A stretch of 29,431 bases of DNA from Candidatus Dadabacteria bacterium (lineage in GTDB: Bacteria > Desulfobacterota_D > UBA1144 > Nemesobacterales > JADFKM01). The notes beneath the pieces are model-generated. The model had not been told where the DNA came from, did not search any database, and saw only the letters and a program-made list of their open reading frames with translations. The stretch is from assembly GCA_022564935.1 (NCBI GenBank), contig JADFKM010000022.1, positions 1 through 29,431 on the forward strand. Reading direction: 5' to 3'. Below, piece by piece: positions 7,149-15,257 of the stretch (position 1 is the stretch's first letter; each line of letters begins with the position of its first letter). Position numbers and translations under genes: made by a program.

Positions 7149-8174
7149 TCACTTCACATGAGGCATGACTTCATCTGCGAAAAGGCGCATCGAGTCCATC
7201 GCCTCTTTGTGCGTTATGCCGGGGAACTTGAACCTGCATATGAACGGGTCTACGGGTACCGCCTCCTTGTAAGCGTTTATTGTTTCGATGCACTCCTCCG
7301 GCGAACCTATTACAGACTGCTTAAGCGCCAGGTCATACAGAATCGGGTCGTCCGGGTCGCTCAGCAGGTTTCCCTTCTCGTCCACCATGGAGCCCCATGA
7401 GGCGTACCCTTTGGCCGTATAGGTGACGCACTCCTTAATCTTCTCCCAAGTCTTCTTCCTGCCCTCGGGGCTCACGTATACCTCGCGTACGAGCGGGTGC
7501 TCGAACTGTGCTGGGTCGTAGCCGTAGTCTTTCAGGAATCCGTCGTGCATGTCCATCAGGAACTTGACTATGGGTATGGCCCCAATTGCCGGCACGTACA
7601 GCGGCGCTCCTATGCGCGCGGCGCGCTTTATGGCAGGCTCGGTGAACGCCCCTATCCAAATCGGTATGGGTCTCTGCACCGGCTTCGGGGTTACGTTAAG
7701 CTCTTCGTAGTTGTAGTATTTGCCCTCGTGGCTGAACCCTCTGTCGGTCCACGCCTTTGTGAGGATTTCCAGGCTTTCTTCCATCCTGCCCTTGCGCTGG
7801 GCAAGCGTCCTGCCGAACCCATCGAACTCCTCTGCCCTGTAGCCGAGACCTAGACCGAGGATGAACCTCCCGTTGGAGATGTTGTCCACTACGGCTGCGT
7901 CCTCGGCCACCTTGATGGGGTCGTAAAGGGGCATGAGCAATATACCCGTGCCGATGCGTACTTTCTTCGTGCGAGCGGCTATCGCCCCAGCCGCCACCAT
8001 TGGCGATGGGCAGTAGCCGTCTGCGAGGAAGTGATGCTCCGTGAGCCATGCGTTCTCGAACCCAAGCTCCTCGGCGGCTTCGATTTCATCCAGCATCTCG
8101 GCGTACAGCTCGTTGTGCCGCCTGGGGTCGTGGGGAGGGGATTGAAGACTAAAGTAGCCTATTCCAAATTTCAT
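7149..8174 (-). CDS. LLM-class (luciferase-like) flavin-dependent oxidoreductase
   Basis: Flavin-dependent monooxygenase or reductase of the bacterial luciferase-like TIM-barrel family, 341 residues, cytoplasmic. Family marks are MKFGIGYFSLQSPP at the start, EELGFENAWLTEHHF, the RIGTGILLMPLYDPIKVAED stretch, NGRFILGLGLGYRAEEF, and PIPIWIGAFTEPAIKRAARI. The flavin could be FMN or F420; the sequence does not settle this. ATG 8174 has an excellent ribosome-binding site (TAAGGAGGT) about 8 bases upstream and a clear promoter. It is probably a single-gene transcript. The substrate is unknown; relatives act on alkanals, sulfonates or diverse xenobiotics. Confidence 0.88.
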   Translation of the reverse strand: MKFGIGYFSLQSPPHDPRRHNELYAEMLDEIEAAEELGFENAWLTEHHFLADGYCPSPMVAAGAIAARTKKVRIGTGILLMPLYDPIKVAEDAAVVDNISNGRFILGLGLGYRAEEFDGFGRTLAQRKGRMEESLEILTKAWTDRGFSHEGKYYNYEELNVTPKPVQRPIPIWIGAFTEPAIKRAARIGAPLYVPAIGAIPIVKFLMDMHDGFLKDYGYDPAQFEHPLVREVYVSPEGRKKTWEKIKECVTYTAKGYASWGSMVDEKGNLLSDPDDPILYDLALKQSVIGSPEECIETINAYKEAVPVDPFICRFKFPGITHKEAMDSMRLFADEVMPHVK

Positions 8175-8216
8175 GGGATGGGTACCTCCTTAGGGGTTTG
8201 GGGGCGTGGATGTAGG

Positions 8217-8244
8217 ATTATAACACAGGGGTGAAGAGTTGTAA
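8217..8244 (-). promoter_or_regulatory. Sigma70-type promoter of the LLM-class oxidoreductase gene
   Basis: On the minus strand TTACAA (8244-8239) and a perfect TATAAT (8222-8217) are 16 bases apart. The predicted leader is about 35 nt and contains the AAGGAGGT ribosome-binding site. Confidence 0.7.
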
Positions 8245-8285
8245 CTGTACATTTAGAGGGCTTTAGGGAACGTGCGCAAAACGAT

Positions 8286-8320
8286 AAAAAAAGCTGGCGC
8301 TGCATTAATACAACGCCGGC
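8286..8320 (-). terminator. Probable Rho-independent terminator of the A-type Fe-S carrier gene
   Basis: On the minus strand a GC-rich stem, GCCGGCG with CGCCAGC (one C-A mismatch), encloses the near-palindrome TGTATTAATGCA and is followed by seven T residues. It lies 28 bases past the stop codon at 8348. Confidence 0.7.
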
Positions 8321-8347
8321 CTGTTAGTTTCTCTAGCTTTGCTAATA

Positions 8348-8671
8348 TTAAGCGGTGAAGGACGAGCCGCAGCCGCATGTGGCGGTCGCGTTGGGGTTGT
8401 TTATGCTGAAACCCTGGCCCTGCAGGCCGTCTTTGTAGTCCAGTACCGAGCCGTTGAGATAGGGGGCGCTCATCTGGTCGACCACCACGTTAAAGCCTTC
8501 GGACTCGAGAACGATGTCGGTTTCCTCGGTGACGTCATCGAACCCCATCTCGTATGAAAACCCCGAGCAGCCTCCGGGCACCACTCTCACCCTGAGCGCT
8601 CCGTTGGGCATGTTCTCTTTTGCAAGCAGCTTCTTTATCTCTACCGCGGCGATTTCTGTTACGCTAAGCAT
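8348..8671 (-). CDS. A-type iron-sulfur cluster carrier (IscA/ErpA/HesB family)
   Basis: Small scaffold/carrier that passes Fe-S clusters to apo-proteins. It has 107 residues, the family's usual length, and all three ligand cysteines: Cys35 in VPGGCSGFSYEM, and Cys99 and Cys101 in ATCGCGSSF. No isc or suf gene is adjacent, so it probably works as a stand-alone ErpA-like carrier. That fits a window rich in Fe-S proteins (KorAB, NuoI-like, CDGSH, IspH, an endonuclease III relative). GGAGGTAGAG lies about 7 bases before ATG 8671. The gene is followed by a terminator. I leave the symbol open because ErpA and IscA are not separable by eye. Confidence 0.9.
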   Translation of the reverse strand: MLSVTEIAAVEIKKLLAKENMPNGALRVRVVPGGCSGFSYEMGFDDVTEETDIVLESEGFNVVVDQMSAPYLNGSVLDYKDGLQGQGFSINNPNATATCGCGSSFTA

Positions 8672-8704
8672 ATGGTCTCTACCTCCTTCGATGACCCTGG
8701 TGTA

Positions 8705-9190
8705 TCAGTCCCTATAATTATATCCAGTAAAGAATACCAAGGCAATTCCTAAAATCAACACAGTGCCGTTAATCATGACGGAGCGTTTGTGCATGGAGCC
8801 GAACCTGGCGGAAAGCTCGGAGTGGCCGGGGGAGCCTTCGGCGAGAGTGCGCAGCTCCGTGCGCACTTCATGCGCCTGGGGCCGGAGCACATAGCCCGAA
8901 TAGAGCCAGAGCCCGAGCATGACGACCAGTAAGGCAGTCCTCAGTATATTAAACCATGAGGGGGTGGAAATCGAGATAGTCCACAGCGCTACGGCGCTTA
9001 GCAGCGCTCCGCCGCCGCATATTGCGCCGAGCAGGTAGTATTTCGGGAAGACGGCGGTTACCACGTCCCCTGCAAGCTGGCGCTCCAGGGTCTTGAAGAT
9101 TGCCGGCCCCCCAACTGAGGCGAAGAAAAACACCTCCCCTATCCACAGGGCTAAACCAAGCAGATAGATAAAGTTAAAAAAAGCGCTCAC
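8705..9190 (-). CDS. DUF4149-domain integral membrane protein
   Basis: The 161-residue product has four hydrophobic segments: about 5-27 (NFIYLLGLALWIGEVFFFAS), 50-72, 80-103 and 138-157. The pattern, with GEVFFFASVGGPAIF and a late RSVMINGTVLILGIALVF, is that of the DUF4149 / TMEM205-like family of inner-membrane proteins of unknown function. The start is GTG at 9190, since no ATG is available and the first membrane segment begins at once. It lies 33 bases upstream of the Fe-S carrier gene in the same direction, so the two may be co-transcribed. Confidence 0.8.
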   Translation of the reverse strand: MSAFFNFIYLLGLALWIGEVFFFASVGGPAIFKTLERQLAGDVVTAVFPKYYLLGAICGGGALLSAVALWTISISTPSWFNILRTALLVVMLGLWLYSGYVLRPQAHEVRTELRTLAEGSPGHSELSARFGSMHKRSVMINGTVLILGIALVFFTGYNYRD

Positions 9191-9225
9191 CGGCCTGCAC
9201 CCCCCCGCTCGATGATATTTGCCGT

Positions 9226-9253
9226 ATTATAACCCATGAGCGGAATAAATCAT
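9226..9253 (-). promoter_or_regulatory. Possible promoter of the DUF4149 / Fe-S carrier pair
   Basis: A perfect TATAAT (9231-9226, minus strand) preceded by GGT lies 35 bases before the GTG start. The -35 region (ATGATT, 16 bases away) matches consensus poorly. Confidence 0.45.
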
Positions 9254-9382
9254 TTTTCTGGCTCGTAAAGCAAACCGCTGCCTCTCATTACCTTGAAAAA
9301 GTTCAGATAGATGTAAGACAAAGGGGGGGAATAGCCGTATGAAGAGCCCCTCGGTGAGAGTATTCGGCATGGCAAAGGGTGT

Positions 9383-9988
9383 TTAAAACCCGCCCTCGAA
9401 CGCTATTTTAGACAGGCTTTTCCTCGATGACGGGTACTCCTTTTCCCTCAGGCTCTCGGGCAGGTCTTCTATGCGTCCGGGCTTGCCCACTGCGGCCATG
9501 GCGAGGACTTCAATATCGTCTGGGATGTTCAATACCACGCGCGCCCTGTTGTAGTCGAAACCCTGCATGCCGTGCACCACAAGGCCGTACATAGAGCCTA
9601 CGAGGGCGAAGTTCCCCCATGCAGCCCCGGTGTCGAAGGCGTGCGTTATGGAAGGCTTTCCGTTGTAATCAAAGGTAGTTTTTGAGGCTATTACCACGAG
9701 CGCCGCAGCATTCAGCGCCCATGCCCTGTTCCCTTCGACAAGCAGCTCCATGAACTTGTCCCAGTGCTCGGTGTCCCTCAATGCGTAGATGAACCTCCAG
9801 GGCTGGTTGTTATATGAGGACGGCGCCCATCTGGCAGCTTCCAACATGGTCATCAGGTCTTGCTTTTTGATCTTCTCCCCCGACATGGCCCTTGGCGACC
9901 ACCTCCTCACGATTATCTTGGGCACGTCGTACTCAGGCATACGGTGCTCATAAACGTCGATATCATATACGTTTTTATTTTGCGTCAT
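9383..9988 (-). CDS. Nitroreductase family protein (FMN-dependent NAD(P)H oxidoreductase)
   Basis: Small flavoenzyme of 202 residues, probably a homodimer that reduces quinones, nitro compounds or similar acceptors. Recognisable parts are the FMN-binding RRWSPRAMSGEKI near the N-terminus, the hallmark ARWAPSSYNNQPWRFIYA, the central AWGNFALVGSMYGLVVHGM and a C-terminal GKPGRIEDLPESLREKE. I place the start at ATG 9988, with AGGGTGG about 9 bases upstream. An in-frame TTG at 10030 would add 14 residues not expected in the family. Its true substrate is unknown. It is isolated: 192 bases of unremarkable sequence separate it from the DUF4149 gene. Confidence 0.88.
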   Translation of the reverse strand: MTQNKNVYDIDVYEHRMPEYDVPKIIVRRWSPRAMSGEKIKKQDLMTMLEAARWAPSSYNNQPWRFIYALRDTEHWDKFMELLVEGNRAWALNAAALVVIASKTTFDYNGKPSITHAFDTGAAWGNFALVGSMYGLVVHGMQGFDYNRARVVLNIPDDIEVLAMAAVGKPGRIEDLPESLREKEYPSSRKSLSKIAFEGGF

Positions 9989-10155
9989 TTGTATTGCCAC
10001 CCTGGGGATTGTTAAGATATATTGTAGCAATAAATTCTACTCGGACTCACGTTTGAATACCCTCTTCACAGCCCGGTTTCCCCGAATAGCGAAAGTGCCT
10101 TTCATAAACAAACGCTTAAACCTTGCGGCAATATCGCCCGCCCTCCGCCGCTCCC

Positions 10156-10395
10156 TCAATCAAGCTTGCTGTGGGTGCCGTCGCAAAAGGGCGATTTTGC
10201 GGTGTGCTTGCACCGGCACAGCGCATACTTTCTCTTCTTCTCCACGGTGAACTCAAGCGGCTCGAATCCGGTGCCGGCGTGGGAGCCGGCGCAGTAGGGC
10301 TGGTTCTTCGACCTTCCGCACACACACCACCAGTACGTGCCCGGCTCAAGCTCAATCACTGCGGGCATCCTTTCGGCTACAACGGGTTTGCTCAT
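10156..10395 (-). CDS. Dual CDGSH-type iron-sulfur protein
   Basis: A 79-residue protein with two CDGSH-like zinc-finger-type motifs, each binding a [2Fe-2S] cluster through three Cys and one His: Cys24, Cys26, Cys35, His39 (CVCGRSKNQPYCAGSH) and Cys60, Cys62, Cys71, His75 (CRCKHTAKSPFCDGTH). The tandem arrangement in about 80 residues matches small bacterial relatives of mitoNEET, thought to act in redox sensing or cluster transfer. There is no membrane anchor, so it is cytoplasmic. The ribosome-binding site (CCAGG) is short and close to ATG 10395. A weak -10-like TATAAA is visible upstream, without a clear -35. Confidence 0.92.
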   Translation of the reverse strand: MSKPVVAERMPAVIELEPGTYWWCVCGRSKNQPYCAGSHAGTGFEPLEFTVEKKRKYALCRCKHTAKSPFCDGTHSKLD

Positions 10396-10652
10396 TACCT
10401 GGTAATCCTTGCTGTGTTGGTATTTTTTAACCCCTAATTTCGTTTATATTACCAGATTATCTTGCCAAGGGAAGCGCTTGCGCACGGCGTGCTCTATAAA
10501 CGGTTTTTATGCATTTATTGCCGAACAAATCAAACCCGCAGGGTGGTATACTTAAGTGATTTCTGAGTACTGATTCAATGAATTACGTAATGAAGCTGCT
10601 TCGCTCGTGGTTCGTCTAGGGTAACGGCGAAGAGGGCTGGACCTATAGAATC

Positions 10653-10894
10653 GCGGTCGCAAAGAGCCTCTCCAGAATACTCATACCGGTTATGGTGGTG
10701 TTTGGGGTGCTGGAGTTTCGGGACGGCTCTCTCGTTTCGTCCTTCCTGAGGTTTGCAACGGCCGTCAGGTAATCGTGAGCTTCGGAGTGACCGACGAGAG
10801 GGGGGACGATACAATGCAAGGCCTTGTAAAAAGGGTGGATTCCGCGCTCTATAAGTCTAAGAACGGCAGCAGGAACAGGATCGAGGCGGTTTGA
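10653..10894 (+). pseudogene. Decayed GGDEF (diguanylate cyclase) domain gene
   Basis: The last 40 codons before TGA (10892-10894) read IVSFGVTDERGDD, then LVKRVDSALYKSKNGSRNR. This is the C-terminal signature of GGDEF domains (vSxGva.....d...ll.rAd.ALY.AK..GrNrv). Upstream in the same frame are a YGG, where RYGGDEF is expected, and FVLPEV, where the VLLPE strand belongs, but the DEF residues are gone. Further upstream AVAKSLSRI, matching the helix before the signature motif, is in a different frame. So the gene has at least one frameshift, lost its active site and lacks most of its 5' part. The stretch 10396-10652 holds no gene I can support. This remnant fills the gap between the CDGSH gene and coaBC. 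Confidence 0.7.
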
Positions 10895-10931
10895 TTACTT
10901 GCGGGAAAAATAAGCCGGTGTGAGGGGACGT

Positions 10932-12137
10932 TTAATTCTTCGAGCTTCTGAGCTCAAGAACCTTATCCAGGATCTGATCGGCCACCAGGGACTTGCTCAT
11001 CTCGGGAAGCTCTTCGGGTCGGCCGTCGGCGTATATCAAATGCACGGCGTTCGTATCGGCCCCGAACCCCGAGCCGGGTCGTGTGACATCGTTTGCTACG
11101 ATAAGGTCCGAGTTCTTTTCCCTGAGCTTCACCTTGGCGTTTTCGACCACGTTTTCGGTCTCTGCGGCAAAACCGACCACTATTTTACCGTCCTTGAGAC
11201 GTCCGAGCTCAGCGAGGATATCCCGGGTTCGCTTAAGCTCCACGATGAGGCTGTCCTTGCCCTTTTTTATCTTGCCCGAGGTGACTTTAGTGGGGGCGTA
11301 GTCTCCGACGGCTGCCGCTTTTATCACTACGGTGGCCCAGTCCAGGCGGCTCATCACGGCTTCGTACATATCGCCCGCGCTCACGACACGGACTACCTCC
11401 ACACCTGTAGGCGTAGGTAGTTCGGAGTGTCCCGAAACGAGCAGGACTTCGGCTCCCCTTAGCCATGCCCCGCGTGCGATAGCGTACCCCATCCTGCCGG
11501 TTGAAGAGTTTGAGATGAACCTTACAGAGTCCAGGTACTCCCTCGTAGCTCCCGCAGTGACCAGAATATTTTCTTTTGTCATGTCTTTAGGGCCCAGCGC
11601 CTTCTCGATATGCTCCACTACCGCCTCTATGGTCGGGAGCCTCCCCCTGCCGGTCCATCCGCACGCAAGCTCTCCCTCTTCGGGCTCAAGAACGATGTAG
11701 CCCCGCTTCAGGAGTCTTTCGATGTTTTCCTGTACCACGGGGTTTTCGTACATATTCACGTTCATCGCCGGACACACGATAACGGGGCTCGTTGCGGCGA
11801 GCAGAACTGTGGTCAATAAATCGTCGGCCATTCCGCACGAAGCCTTTGCCAGCAGGTTTGCCGTCGCCGGGGCTAATACGATGAGGTCGGCGTTGTCGGC
11901 GATGTTTATGTGCCCTATCTCGGACTCCATATCGAGATCGGACGCCTCCCCCGCCACGGGATTGCCCGAAAGGGTCTGGAACGTGAGCGGGGCGACAAAC
12001 TTCCGGGCGTTCTGGGTCATTACGACCCTGACATCCGCCCCTTCTCGCACTAGCTCCCTGACTAGCTGGCACGATTTGTATGCCGCAATGCCCCCGGATA
12101 CGCCTAACACTATGTTTTTGCCTTCAATCCTGGACAT
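10932..12137 (-). CDS. coaBC: Bifunctional phosphopantothenoylcysteine decarboxylase / phosphopantothenate-cysteine ligase
   Basis: Two consecutive steps of coenzyme A synthesis in one cytoplasmic protein. The N-terminal CoaC half (about residues 1-180) shows LGVSGGIAAYKSCQLVREL, His in GHINIADNADLIVLAPATAN, PAMNVNMYENP and the catalytic Cys in ACGWTGRGRLP. The C-terminal CoaB half starts near ENILVTAGATREYLD and carries SNSSTGRMGYAIA, AAVGDYAPTKV and a late GFAAET and ANDV. About 401 residues is the normal length. ATG 12137 is preferred over the in-frame GTG 12143 because that GTG is part of the ribosome-binding region (CAGGTG). It is transcribed divergently from aroA with 211 bases between. 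Confidence 0.95.
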   Translation of the reverse strand: MSRIEGKNIVLGVSGGIAAYKSCQLVRELVREGADVRVVMTQNARKFVAPLTFQTLSGNPVAGEASDLDMESEIGHINIADNADLIVLAPATANLLAKASCGMADDLLTTVLLAATSPVIVCPAMNVNMYENPVVQENIERLLKRGYIVLEPEEGELACGWTGRGRLPTIEAVVEHIEKALGPKDMTKENILVTAGATREYLDSVRFISNSSTGRMGYAIARGAWLRGAEVLLVSGHSELPTPTGVEVVRVVSAGDMYEAVMSRLDWATVVIKAAAVGDYAPTKVTSGKIKKGKDSLIVELKRTRDILAELGRLKDGKIVVGFAAETENVVENAKVKLREKNSDLIVANDVTRPGSGFGADTNAVHLIYADGRPEELPEMSKSLVADQILDKVLELRSSKN

Positions 12138-12348
12138 AGACACCTGACTTCTACTGTTCTCTCAAACTGCGTATATATCATAGGATATCATATTTATTCA
12201 CTTTATTCGATGTGTTGTGGGGTTGAGTAAATCCGAAATGTATTGTATGGATTTTTCCAATTAAGCCGTTTAATTGCGGCACATTGCGCAATCCTGCTTA
12301 TCCCCCCTTCCCTTGCCCACTTTCCGGTGAAATGGTAGTTTTAGCACT

Positions 12349-13650
12349 GTGGATAGCGGCGGCAAAGTAATAGAGGAAATTGAGGGCGGCGCCGGGCCCC
12401 TGAGGGGCGAGATCATCCCACCGAGCGATAAGTCCATATCCCACAGGGCGGCCATCCTGGGCGGCATAGCCACCGGAGAAACGCTTGTCGAGGATTTTCT
12501 ACTCTCAGACGATACTATTTCAACATTGAATGCGATGCGGATGATGGGGGTGAGTGCTCTGATGGATAGCAAAGGACTGCTGATAAAGGGAGTGGGTCTA
12601 CGCGGTCTCACGGAGCCCCCGGATGTAATTGACGCGGGCAATTCAGGGACGACCGCAAGGCTGCTTACCGGACTCCTATCCGCTCAGAGCTTCTTTTCCG
12701 CCCTTACGGGGGACGCTTATCTCCGCAAGCGCCCTATGCACAGGGTGGTCGAGCCGCTCAGAGCGATGGGGGCGGATATCCGGGGAAGGGAAAACGGGGC
12801 AAGGCTGCCCTTGGCCGTGATCGGCTCGGAGCTTCATGGGATAGAGTACTCTCCGCCCCAGGCCAGCGCGCAGGTAAAGACCGCACTTTTAATTGCCGGT
12901 CTGTATGCGGAGGGGGAAACGGTAATTATTGAGACGCTCCCTACCAGGGACCACACCGAGAGGATGCTGCGTTACCTCGGGGTTGAGGTGTTAAAGCAGG
13001 GCGGGGGAATCGGGCTGAGGGGAGGGGCCTCTCTCAAGGGCGGGGTGATATCTGTGCCCGCCGACATTTCGTCCGCTGCGTATTTTATAGTTGCCGCTCT
13101 AATAAACCCCGGCTCCGAGATATTGATAAAAAAGGTGGGCCTCAACCCGCTCAGGACGGGCGTGATAGACATTTTGAGAGAGATGGGCGGCGATATCGAT
13201 ATCGTAGAGAAAGGGGAGAGAAGCGGGGAGCCGGTGGGAGATATTGTAGTGAGATCAAGCTCCCTTACGGGCGTTGAGATAGGCGGGGCCATCATACCCC
13301 GCTCCATCGACGAGCTTCCGGTGGTGGCGGTGGCCGCCTGCTACGCCGAGGGCACCACCGTTATAAGGGATGCGGCTGAGCTGAGAGTTAAGGAGACGGA
13401 CAGGGTCAGGGCAATGGCCGCCGAGCTTGAGAAGATGGGTGCGTCGATTGAAGAGCGTGAAGACGGTATGGTCATAGGCGGCAAGGAGCGGCTCACCGGG
13501 GCAAGGTGCTCTAGCCGGGGAGACCACAGGGTTGCGATGGCCCTTGCGGTCGCCGGCACCGGGGCCTCCGGCGTTACGGAGATAGAGGGCGCCGGGTCGG
13601 TCTCCGTTTCGTTCCCCGATTTTTTTGCTGTTTTGAGAAATCTCAGATGA
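12349..13650 (+). CDS. aroA: 3-phosphoshikimate 1-carboxyvinyltransferase (EPSP synthase)
   Basis: Sixth step of the shikimate pathway: transfers enolpyruvyl from PEP to shikimate 3-phosphate. Motifs run in order: PPSDKSISHRAAILG (PEP/S3P-binding Lys and Ser), DAGNSGTTARLLTGLL, RKRPMHRVVEPL, a central SSAAYFIVAAL, the catalytic region around RSIDELPVVAVAA, RVKETDRVRAM and GDHRVAMALAVAG. 433 residues is the usual length. The start is uncertain: GTG 12349 is the first start codon after an in-frame TGA, but no good ribosome-binding site precedes it. It is the first gene of the aroA-cmk-ispH-rpsA-sppA run, and its end overlaps cmk by 4 bases. The 200 bases upstream are AT-rich and contain only a weak promoter-like TTGAGT-17-TATGGA. 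Confidence 0.93.
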   Translation: MDSGGKVIEEIEGGAGPLRGEIIPPSDKSISHRAAILGGIATGETLVEDFLLSDDTISTLNAMRMMGVSALMDSKGLLIKGVGLRGLTEPPDVIDAGNSGTTARLLTGLLSAQSFFSALTGDAYLRKRPMHRVVEPLRAMGADIRGRENGARLPLAVIGSELHGIEYSPPQASAQVKTALLIAGLYAEGETVIIETLPTRDHTERMLRYLGVEVLKQGGGIGLRGGASLKGGVISVPADISSAAYFIVAALINPGSEILIKKVGLNPLRTGVIDILREMGGDIDIVEKGERSGEPVGDIVVRSSSLTGVEIGGAIIPRSIDELPVVAVAACYAEGTTVIRDAAELRVKETDRVRAMAAELEKMGASIEEREDGMVIGGKERLTGARCSSRGDHRVAMALAVAGTGASGVTEIEGAGSVSVSFPDFFAVLRNLR

Positions 13651-14324
13651 AAAAGGGTGTTATAATAACTATAGACGGTCCCTCGGCCGCAGGTAAAGGC
13701 ACCGTTGCCAGAAAACTTTCAAAGAGGCTTAAAATCGGATATCTCGATACCGGCGCTATGTACAGGGCTATAGCCCTTCTCTCGAAGAGAAAAGACGTCT
13801 GCTCGGAAGACGATAGCGCAATGGAAGAGCTCCTGAGAGCTGTCCGCATCACTTTTTTTACAGGTGAGGATTTAACCCCGAGGGTGCTTTTAAACAACGA
13901 GGATGTGACCGAGGCTATAAGAGTCCCGGATATTTCTGCTCTTTCATCTGACGTGGCCCGTTGCGCTGCGGTCAGAGGCCGGCTGAGGGAAATGCAGCGC
14001 GAAATCGGGTCTTCGGGCGATATAGTGGCCGAGGGGAGGGATATGGGAACCTACGTGTTCCCCGAAGCGGAGCACAAGTTTTTCCTCGACGCCTCCGCCT
14101 CGGAAAGGGCTAGGAGGCGCTGGCTGGAGCTGAGAGAGAAGGGACAGGACATAGCACTCCAAGAGGTTGCCCTGCAGATGGAAAAAAGGGACAAACAGGA
14201 TACCGAGAGACGACTTGCCCCCTTGCATCCGGCCCCGGATGCTGTAATAATAGATACTAATACGCTCACTGCGGATGGAGTTGTAGACTATATTTTAAAG
14301 GCCATTCAAGGAGCGCACGGTTAA
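13647..14324 (+). CDS. cmk: Cytidylate kinase
   Basis: Phosphorylates CMP and dCMP with ATP in the cytoplasm. The P-loop GPSAAGKGTVARKLSKRL begins at residue 10; the substrate-binding LDTGAMYRAIAL and the later EGRDMGTYVFPEAEHKFFLD, followed by SERARRRWLE, are standard for bacterial Cmk. 225 residues is typical. The start overlaps the aroA stop (ATGA), which implies translational coupling, and it ends 1 base before ispH. The aroA-cmk-rpsA association is widespread in bacteria. Confidence 0.95.
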   Translation: MKKGVIITIDGPSAAGKGTVARKLSKRLKIGYLDTGAMYRAIALLSKRKDVCSEDDSAMEELLRAVRITFFTGEDLTPRVLLNNEDVTEAIRVPDISALSSDVARCAAVRGRLREMQREIGSSGDIVAEGRDMGTYVFPEAEHKFFLDASASERARRRWLELREKGQDIALQEVALQMEKRDKQDTERRLAPLHPAPDAVIIDTNTLTADGVVDYILKAIQGAHG

Positions 14325-14325
14325 C

Positions 14326-15183
14326 ATGGGAGCTAAGAAGATCATTCTGGCAGAAAGCGCTGGGGTATGCTTCGGCGTTGAAAGAGCGCTGGATAAGTCT
14401 CTTCAAATAGTTGAGGGAAAGGGAGACGGTGAGCAGGTCTATTCACTCGGGCCCATAATCCACAACCCCCAGGTAGTGAAACGGCTGGAAGAGAAGGGGG
14501 TAAAAGTGATCGGCAGGCTCCGGGAAGTCGATAAGGGCACCGTTATGATAAGGGCCCACGGCGTTCCGGTAAACACGCGCGCCGAAGCCAGGCGCAGGGG
14601 CCTTAGCGTCGTCGACCTAACATGTCCCATAGTCAAGAAGCTCCAGCACTCCGTAAAGAAGCTCACCGAGGAGGGTTATTTCGTTATCATCGTCGGTGAC
14701 AAGCACCACCCTGAGATTATAGGGGCCATAAGCTACGCCGACCATGAGAGCGTGGTCGTGGTATCGGGCGGCGATGAGCTAGCCCCCGAAGTGTTCGAGC
14801 ACAAGAGGGTCGGGGTCGTGGCGCAGACCACAATAGCTTTTGATAAGTTCAGGGAGGTTGTGGACGACCTGCTGATCCGAGAAGTGCCCGAGGTTAAGGT
14901 GTTCAACACCATCTGCGGCGACATATACAACAAGCAGAGAGAGGCGGTGGAGATTGCCGAAAAGGTCGATCTAATGTTTGTTATAGGGGGCAAGAACAGC
15001 TCCAACACCACAAAGATAGCTAAGCTGTGCAGTGAGGTAAACCTGCATACCTACCAGATCGAGACCCTGCATGAAATAAATGCACTAGGGCTTGACCTTG
15101 TTGATAAAACAATCGGCGTCACGGCTGGCGCGTCCACTCCGTCCTGGATAATAAACGAGATTTTAAACGGATTGAGCGGGTAG
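14326..15183 (+). CDS. ispH: 4-hydroxy-3-methylbut-2-enyl diphosphate reductase
   Basis: Last enzyme of the MEP isoprenoid pathway, making IPP and DMAPP. Its [4Fe-4S] cluster is held by three cysteines that are all present: AGVCFGVERALDKS near residue 15, VDLTCPIVKKL and NTICGDIYNKQREAV. Further marks are RAHGVP, the HPEIIG loop and GGKNSSNT. 285 residues is normal. ATG 14326 is 1 base after the cmk stop; the ribosome-binding site AAGGAG lies within the cmk end. Isoprenoids made here would feed quinones and the polyprenyl phosphate used by the mannosyl transfer pair at 23442-25359 (inference). Confidence 0.96.
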   Translation: MGAKKIILAESAGVCFGVERALDKSLQIVEGKGDGEQVYSLGPIIHNPQVVKRLEEKGVKVIGRLREVDKGTVMIRAHGVPVNTRAEARRRGLSVVDLTCPIVKKLQHSVKKLTEEGYFVIIVGDKHHPEIIGAISYADHESVVVVSGGDELAPEVFEHKRVGVVAQTTIAFDKFREVVDDLLIREVPEVKVFNTICGDIYNKQREAVEIAEKVDLMFVIGGKNSSNTTKIAKLCSEVNLHTYQIETLHEINALGLDLVDKTIGVTAGASTPSWIINEILNGLSG

Positions 15184-15257
15184 AGCACCGTAAGGAAGTG
15201 GGCTAAATCCAGGTATTGGTAATTCAACCCCTCATCTTAATTGTACAGGATTTTCAA

